A stretch of 64,000 bases of DNA from JBOHRN01 sp050732775 (GTDB taxonomy: Bacteria; Gemmatimonadota; Gemmatimonadetes; Longimicrobiales; Longimicrobiaceae), in NCBI GenBank assembly GCA_050732775.1, contig JBOHRN010000009.1:1-64000 (forward strand), in the 5' to 3' direction. Position numbers and translations under genes: made by a program. Under the pieces are notes generated by a model, which worked only from the letters and a program-made list of their open reading frames with translations, was not told the DNA's origin and did not search any database. Of this stretch, positions 60,007 to 64,000 are shown in pieces; the stretch's first letter is position 1, and every line of letters begins with the position of its first letter.

Positions 60007-60035
60007 AGTCTACCGCAAGCCGAGTTCCCCGGCAA
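60007..60035 (-). promoter_or_regulatory. Promoter of the lipA-pdhA-pdhB-pdhC-namZ run
   Basis: On the minus strand TTGCCG (60035-60030), a 17-base spacer and TAGACT (60012-60007) precede lipA by about 40 bases. It would drive the whole run. Confidence 0.55.
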
Positions 60036-60074
60036 CGTACCGCCGGGCGGGGGAGCGGCGCCTGCCCACCAGCT

Positions 60075-60350
60075 TCAGCCGTCGCCGCCCTGGTCCGGGG
60101 AGGGCAGCTCCATACCTTCGGGGGCCTGGATGTCCACGTCGGCGTCGATTCCCCTTTCTCCCCCGCCCCCGAACACCCCGGTGGTGAAGAGGACTACCAG
60201 CAGTATCACCACCACCAGGATGGCCACGATCGCCACCACGGCGGTGGAGCCGCCTCCCCCCCCACCGTTTGCCGAAGCCGACGCTTGGGGGGGTGATTGC
60301 GGTTGGGGCGGGGGTTGGGAGCTTCCTTCCTGCGGGTTACCGTTGCTCAT
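60075..60350 (-). CDS. Small single-helix membrane protein with low-complexity ends
   Basis: The 91-aa product starts at ATG 60350 with AGGAG upstream. It has a Gln/Pro/Ser-rich N-terminal stretch, a Gly run, one long hydrophobic helix ([14 protein letters not shown]) and an acidic tail. Function unknown. Confidence 0.62.
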   Translation of the reverse strand: MSNGNPQEGSSQPPPQPQSPPQASASANGGGGGGSTAVVAIVAILVVVILLVVLFTTGVFGGGGERGIDADVDIQAPEGMELPSPDQGGDG

Positions 60351-60468
60351 CTAGGTTTCTCCTGTGCGGGGGTGAGGTTCCGCCCGGGGTAGGCGGTGTC
60401 TCTGCAGATTGGCGCTTTGCAGGCGCCGCCGCAAGTGTTTCGTGGCCGGGCGGGCTGCCAAGCGATCG

Positions 60469-61278
60469 CTAGCCAAGGTCTTCCATCCGCCGCTCCATCC
60501 CCCGCGCCACTAAGCGGACGACCAGGGCGCCGGGGAGCAGCTTGGAGAGTACCGCACCCACCCGGTTGGCCCGGCCGGGTACCACCAACTCTCGGTTGCG
60601 CTCCAACGCCGCGAGCGCCGCCACGACCACCCGCTCCGGCGTCTGATACCCGGGCGTTCCCGGTGTCACGCGGCCGCTGCCGGCCCGGTCCTGGAACTCG
60701 GTGGGGGTGCGGCCCGGGCAGAGACACACCACCCGCACCCCCGCCTCGCGGTTCTCGGCGTGCAGCGCGCGCGAAAAGGAGAGCACGAACGCCTTGGTGG
60801 CCGCGTAGGCGGCCATGTACGGGACCGGCTGAAAGCCCGCCAGCGAGGAGACGTTGACGATTCCGCCCTCGCCCCGCGCCCGCATCCCGGGTAGGGCCAG
60901 ACGGGCCAGCTCGAGCAGAGAGGTAACGTTGACCCGCACCATCTTCGCCAGCCTCTCCGGGTCTTGCTGGTGAAAGTTGCCCAGCGCACCGAAGCCCGCG
61001 TTACTGACCAGCAGGTGGAAGTGGCGCCCGCCGCCCGCCGCCCTTTGCCACAGCCGCTTCGCCGCGCCAGCTTCGGCCAGGTCGGCGGGGAACACCAAGG
61101 ATTCGGTTCCGTGGGCGCGCCCGAGCTCCCCGGCCAGGGCGAGCAGCCGCTCTTCGCGCCGGGCCGTGAGCGCCACTTTCATCCCCCGGCTGGCCAGTTC
61201 GCGCGCGAACCTCTCCCCCAGGCCCGACGACGCGCCCGTCACCAGCGCCCAGCGGCCCTGGTAGCTCCACTCCTTCAT
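60469..61278 (-). CDS. Short-chain dehydrogenase/reductase
   Basis: The 269-aa SDR has the cofactor motif T-G-A-S-S-G-L-G near residue 16 and N-A-G in the centre. The catalytic Ser is in N-V-S-S-L-A-G, and Y-x3-K is in Y-A-A-T-K. An Arg-rich region after the first strand (T-A-R-R-E-E-R) suggests NADP preference. A hydrophobic C-terminus suggests weak membrane association. Substrate unknown. Confidence 0.9.
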   Translation of the reverse strand: MKEWSYQGRWALVTGASSGLGERFARELASRGMKVALTARREERLLALAGELGRAHGTESLVFPADLAEAGAAKRLWQRAAGGGRHFHLLVSNAGFGALGNFHQQDPERLAKMVRVNVTSLLELARLALPGMRARGEGGIVNVSSLAGFQPVPYMAAYAATKAFVLSFSRALHAENREAGVRVVCLCPGRTPTEFQDRAGSGRVTPGTPGYQTPERVVVAALAALERNRELVVPGRANRVGAVLSKLLPGALVVRLVARGMERRMEDLG

Positions 61279-61413
61279 GTTTACCCCCGGCTCTTCATCG
61301 CCGGCCGGGCAGACGCAGGAACCCGGCCGCGGGACCGAAGCGCGGCGGCGGCGCGATTTTCGCTACCGTGGGATAACTCTTCGCGCCCACTACGAAATCA
61401 AGGAGCGGTCGCC

Positions 61414-62439
61414 ATGAAGCCGTTGGCCCTGTTAACTCTCGCTACCGTGGTTACTCTCGCTGCATGCGAGCTTATGGAAGATTGGCGGGGCCGCAAGGCC
61501 AGCGAGCGCGACGAACTGGCCCTCTCGCTGGAGGCCCCGGGCGTACTCGACTGGGGACAGGCGGGGGTGGTGCGGCTCTCCTTGGGCAACCAGGGAGACT
61601 CCGCGGTCTCCGGTGTGCGGGTGGAGCTCTACATCCCCGACTGGATGGACTTTGGCCGGGTCGAGCCCGCCGGCACCGAGGTCACCATGGTGAGCGGCAC
61701 CGGCGAGGGGACCCGGCTCTCGTACCGGATCGCCGACCCCCCCCTGCAACCGGGCGAGACCCGTACCGTGATCCAACGCGTGAGCGTGCCCGCCGCCCCG
61801 GCCGGCGAGGGGGAGGGGGACGACACCACCCGGCCCGCCCCGCCGCCGCCCGCCGGCCGCATTCTGCGCGCGCGGCTGGTGCGCGAAGACGGAGAGGTGC
61901 TGGGTGCTGAAGTCATCAGCGAGATCCCCTTCCGCGGAGCCGAGCCGCTCTCGCCCGAAGAGACCGCACCGGTCGGCGAAGTATCGATCGGCCGCGACCG
62001 GGTGGGTCCGCTCCGGCTGGGAATGAGCGAGAGCGAGCTGCGCGCGGCGGTCTCCGGGGCGCGCGACACCTCCTGGAGCGCCGAGGGGATGACCGAGCGG
62101 GGGCTGGTGGTTCCGCTCGGGGGTGGCAAGAGCGCGACCGCCTTGCTGGTGGACGGCCGGGTGGAGCGGGTCTACGTGCGCCAACCAGAGGTTACCACCG
62201 GGCGCGGGTTGGGGGTCCGGTCCACGCTCGGGGAGCTCCGCGACGCCTACGGCCGCGCCTGCATGGGGGTGGGCGAGGGGCGGGTGGTGGTCTGGTTTCC
62301 GGCCGAGCCGGGGGTATCGTTCGGTCTCGACGCCGAGCTACCGGCCGCCGCCGCCTCGCCCGGCGATTTGCCCGGTTCGGCCGCGGTTACCGAGGTGTGG
62401 GTACGCGGGGGCACAAGCACCTGTCCAGCAGCAGGTTGA
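61414..62439 (+). CDS. Predicted lipoprotein of unknown function
   Basis: From ATG 61414 (GGAG 9 bases upstream) the 341-aa product has a lipoprotein signal (T-L-A-A-C). A DUF11/CARDB-like beta domain follows (G-V-R-V-E-L-Y-I-P-D-W), then a Pro-rich linker near residue 140. The C-terminal domain has repeated short strands (V-G-P-L-R-L-G-M-S-E-S-E-L). No function can be given. Confidence 0.78.
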   Translation: MKPLALLTLATVVTLAACELMEDWRGRKASERDELALSLEAPGVLDWGQAGVVRLSLGNQGDSAVSGVRVELYIPDWMDFGRVEPAGTEVTMVSGTGEGTRLSYRIADPPLQPGETRTVIQRVSVPAAPAGEGEGDDTTRPAPPPPAGRILRARLVREDGEVLGAEVISEIPFRGAEPLSPEETAPVGEVSIGRDRVGPLRLGMSESELRAAVSGARDTSWSAEGMTERGLVVPLGGGKSATALLVDGRVERVYVRQPEVTTGRGLGVRSTLGELRDAYGRACMGVGEGRVVVWFPAEPGVSFGLDAELPAAAASPGDLPGSAAVTEVWVRGGTSTCPAAG

Positions 62440-62475
62440 ACCGCGTCGGCCGGCCCGGGCCACCTTTCAACGGCG

Positions 62476-63546
62476 CTACTGCTCCTCTACCGGCCGGGTG
62501 GGGGACGGGCGGGCCACCCGCTCCGGCCCGGGCGGGCGCGCGGCCAGGAGCACAGCCAGCCAGCGCAGGTCGGGCGTGTTCTCGAGTGCGATTTTCACCA
62601 TCATGGTGAGCGGCACCGAGAGGAACATCCCGATCGGCCCCCACACCCACCCCCAGAAAACCAGTGAGAGCATCACCACCAGCACCGAAAGCCCGAAGCG
62701 CCGCCCCATGAGCATCGGCTCGACGACGTTGCCGATCGCCATGTTCACCGCCAGATACCCGGCCGCCACCAGGAGCGCCGGCCCCAAGCCGAGCTGGATT
62801 AGCCCCAGCAAGATGGGGGGGATGGCGGCTATGATCGAGCCGATGTTGGGCACGTAGTTGAGCAGAAAGGCGAGGAGCCCCCAGAAGAGGGCGAAATCGA
62901 GCCCTATCATCCATACCCACACCCCCACTAGAATACCGGTCCCCAAGCTGATGATCGTCTTCAGGATCAGGTAGCGCTGCACGTCGTCGGTGACGCGGGC
63001 GTAGCGGCTGAAATCGGCGTCGCCCTTGCCCGAGATTAGGCGCAGCTTGTCCGGGAAGACGGTCGCCTCGCCCAAGATGAAGACCATCACGAAGAGAACC
63101 AGGAGCACGTTGGTGAAGGTGAGCGCCACCCCCCTGAGCGTGCCCCCGGCGAAGTCCAAGACCCTTTCGGCGTCCAACAGATCCGCTGTGATGGCAGGCG
63201 ACACCGGCAGCCCCCACCCCTGCAACCGGGCGGTCAACGACCGAGTCATGGCCTCGCCGCGCTCCACGTACCTGGGTAGCGCGTCCAGTAGTTGGTTGAA
63301 AGAGTGGGTCAGCAGCAGGATGAGCAGCCCCAGCACCGCCGCGTTGACCAGCAGGGTAAGCGTGATGGCAAGCCAGTCGGGCACTTTGCGCGCGCGCAGC
63401 CAGAGCAAGAGCGGCAAGCTCAGCGCCGCCAGAAAGAGGGCCAGGGCGCAAGGAACCAGTACGGGAGCGCCGACCTTGAGCCCGGCCACCACCACCACCA
63501 GACAGGCGGCGGCGAGCAGGTAGCGGGATCCCGGAGCTTTGTCCAT
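62476..63546 (-). CDS. AI-2E family (PerM/YdiK-like) transporter
   Basis: The 356-aa protein has about eight helices with the family's central motif L-N-Y-V-P-N-I-G-S and the terminal V-W-G-P-I-G-M-F-L-S-V-P. It may export autoinducer-like molecules or exchange ions; specificity cannot be read. It starts at ATG 63546; the larger frame beyond it is spurious. Confidence 0.88.
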   Translation of the reverse strand: MDKAPGSRYLLAAACLVVVVAGLKVGAPVLVPCALALFLAALSLPLLLWLRARKVPDWLAITLTLLVNAAVLGLLILLLTHSFNQLLDALPRYVERGEAMTRSLTARLQGWGLPVSPAITADLLDAERVLDFAGGTLRGVALTFTNVLLVLFVMVFILGEATVFPDKLRLISGKGDADFSRYARVTDDVQRYLILKTIISLGTGILVGVWVWMIGLDFALFWGLLAFLLNYVPNIGSIIAAIPPILLGLIQLGLGPALLVAAGYLAVNMAIGNVVEPMLMGRRFGLSVLVVMLSLVFWGWVWGPIGMFLSVPLTMMVKIALENTPDLRWLAVLLAARPPGPERVARPSPTRPVEEQ

Positions 63547-63624
63547 GAGGGGATGATACCACCAAGCTCGCCCCGCCGCAGGGGGGAGGTGGCGGGGAGG
63601 GGTAGATACGGCTAACCTTGGGCC

Positions 63625-63825
63625 ATGCCCAGGAAAAAGGTTTGCCACGCCTGCGGGCACGCGGTCGATAGCTCGGCCCGCCGTTGCCCCCACTGCGGAG
63701 CGAGATCCCAGCGCGAGCGGAAGACCGCCTTCCAGTCGGCGCTGGGGGCGATGGGTTGTATCGTTCCCTTCGTGATCGTGCTGCTGGCATTGGCGATGTG
63801 CTCGGGGGTGGCCACTCCTGCTTGA
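63625..63825 (+). CDS. Zinc-ribbon protein with one membrane helix
   Basis: The 66-aa product has two CxxC pairs (C-H-A-C-G and C-P-H-C-G) forming a zinc ribbon and a C-terminal hydrophobic helix (V-P-F-V-I-V-L-L-A-L). Such proteins are common and of unknown function. ATG 63625 is clear. Confidence 0.75.
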   Translation: MPRKKVCHACGHAVDSSARRCPHCGARSQRERKTAFQSALGAMGCIVPFVIVLLALAMCSGVATPA

Positions 63826-63882
63826 TCTGGAAAGATCCGTACTGGGGCTGGACGGTGCCATCGGGCTCTTCGCGGGAGCCGG

Positions 63883-64000
63883 TCAAATACGCCTGACCGT
63901 CATTTTGGTAGTAGCCCCCCCCTTGACCGCCGTGAACACACCGTAGCGCATGGCGCCCGTGCGGTAGCCCAGCCAGAGCGCGGGCAGGGCGAGGGCGAAG
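63883..64000 (-). CDS. Partial membrane protein, C-terminus only
   Basis: A minus-strand frame ends at TGA 63883 and runs off the right edge. The visible 38 or so residues read F-A-L-A-L-P-A-L-W-L-G-Y-R-T-G then R-Y-G-V-F-T, typical of the last helix of a multi-pass protein, perhaps a membrane glycosyltransferase. The family cannot be fixed from this fragment. Confidence 0.4.
   Translation of the reverse strand, partial: FALALPALWLGYRTGAMRYGVFTAVKGGATTKMTVRRI

Noticed and set aside
1..64000. Mobile elements, CRISPR arrays, tRNA or rRNA genes
   Set aside because: No transposase or integrase motifs, no spaced direct repeats and no cloverleaf or rRNA-like stretch was recognised by eye.

Overview
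The window is GC-rich, densely packed bacterial chromosome and carries the replication-origin neighbourhood: mnmE-yidC-yidD-rnpA-rpmH on the minus strand, divergent from dnaA and dnaN on the plus strand, with a box-rich, partly AT-rich dnaA-dnaN gap that is very likely oriC. Many lipoprotein signals, a TonB-type protein, a TonB-plug protein and beta-barrel-like proteins indicate a diderm (Gram-negative) cell. The gene content and protein style suggest Gemmatimonadota or a close relative. This assignment is inference, because no rRNA or other decisive marker is present. I see no mobile element, CRISPR array, tRNA or rRNA, and no gene-free stretch longer than 300 bases.

Layout. 1-2.4 kb: a clipped antitoxin-like end, then an arsenosugar-type trio (AhpD-like protein, ArsS radical SAM enzyme, family 2 glycosyltransferase). 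2.5-4.2 kb: an M1 metallopeptidase lipoprotein. 4.2-11.6 kb: the origin block. 11.6-15.1 kb: a desaturase with an 11-residue-repeat tail, a small membrane protein, an RHH/DUF433-like protein with a likely operator, and a TreT-like glycosyltransferase. 15.2-17.5 kb: the aromatic operon aroF-chorismate mutase-tyrA, preceded by a Tyr/Phe-rich leader peptide and a complete attenuator. 17.5-26 kb: a lipoprotein, an EamA transporter reading in frame into a PhhB dehydratase, MqnA, a cytidylate-kinase-like protein, a CstA/VOC/CC-tail/ArsA operon, and a TonB-type protein. 26-30 kb: a divergent Nramp transporter and a second M1 peptidase. 30.2-35.7 kb: a tightly coupled operon that looks like bacterial ceramide synthesis (CerR-like reductase, serine palmitoyltransferase, bCerS-like acyltransferase) followed by a GT4 glycosyltransferase and a flippase-like membrane protein. 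35.7-39.6 kb: an ECF-type sigma factor, NDH-2, an alpha/beta hydrolase and an amidohydrolase. 39.6-48.5 kb: a beta-barrel-like protein, an orphan, a GlcD-GlcF fusion, PBP4, an M15 peptidase with a calcium-binding-like insert, and TerC. 48.6-51.5 kb: the nfeD-floA operon. 52-64 kb: a response regulator, a TonB-plug protein, and the lipA-pdhA-pdhB-pdhC-namZ run with an NlpC/P60 protein, then SDR, lipoprotein, AI-2E-type and zinc-ribbon genes.

Themes. Envelope lipids (desaturase, ceramide operon, flotillin/NfeD membrane domains) and peptidoglycan turnover (PBP4, M15, NamZ, NlpC/P60) are strongly represented. Aromatic flux is linked by aroF/tyrA, MqnA (chorismate to menaquinone) and PhhB. Several genes have sigma70-like promoters whose -10 element ends 7-8 nt before the start codon, so leaderless mRNAs appear to be used. 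The best candidates for new biology are the ceramide/glycosphingolipid operon, the Tyr/Phe attenuator with a leaderless leader peptide, and the rnpA frame that encloses rpmH as in Thermus.
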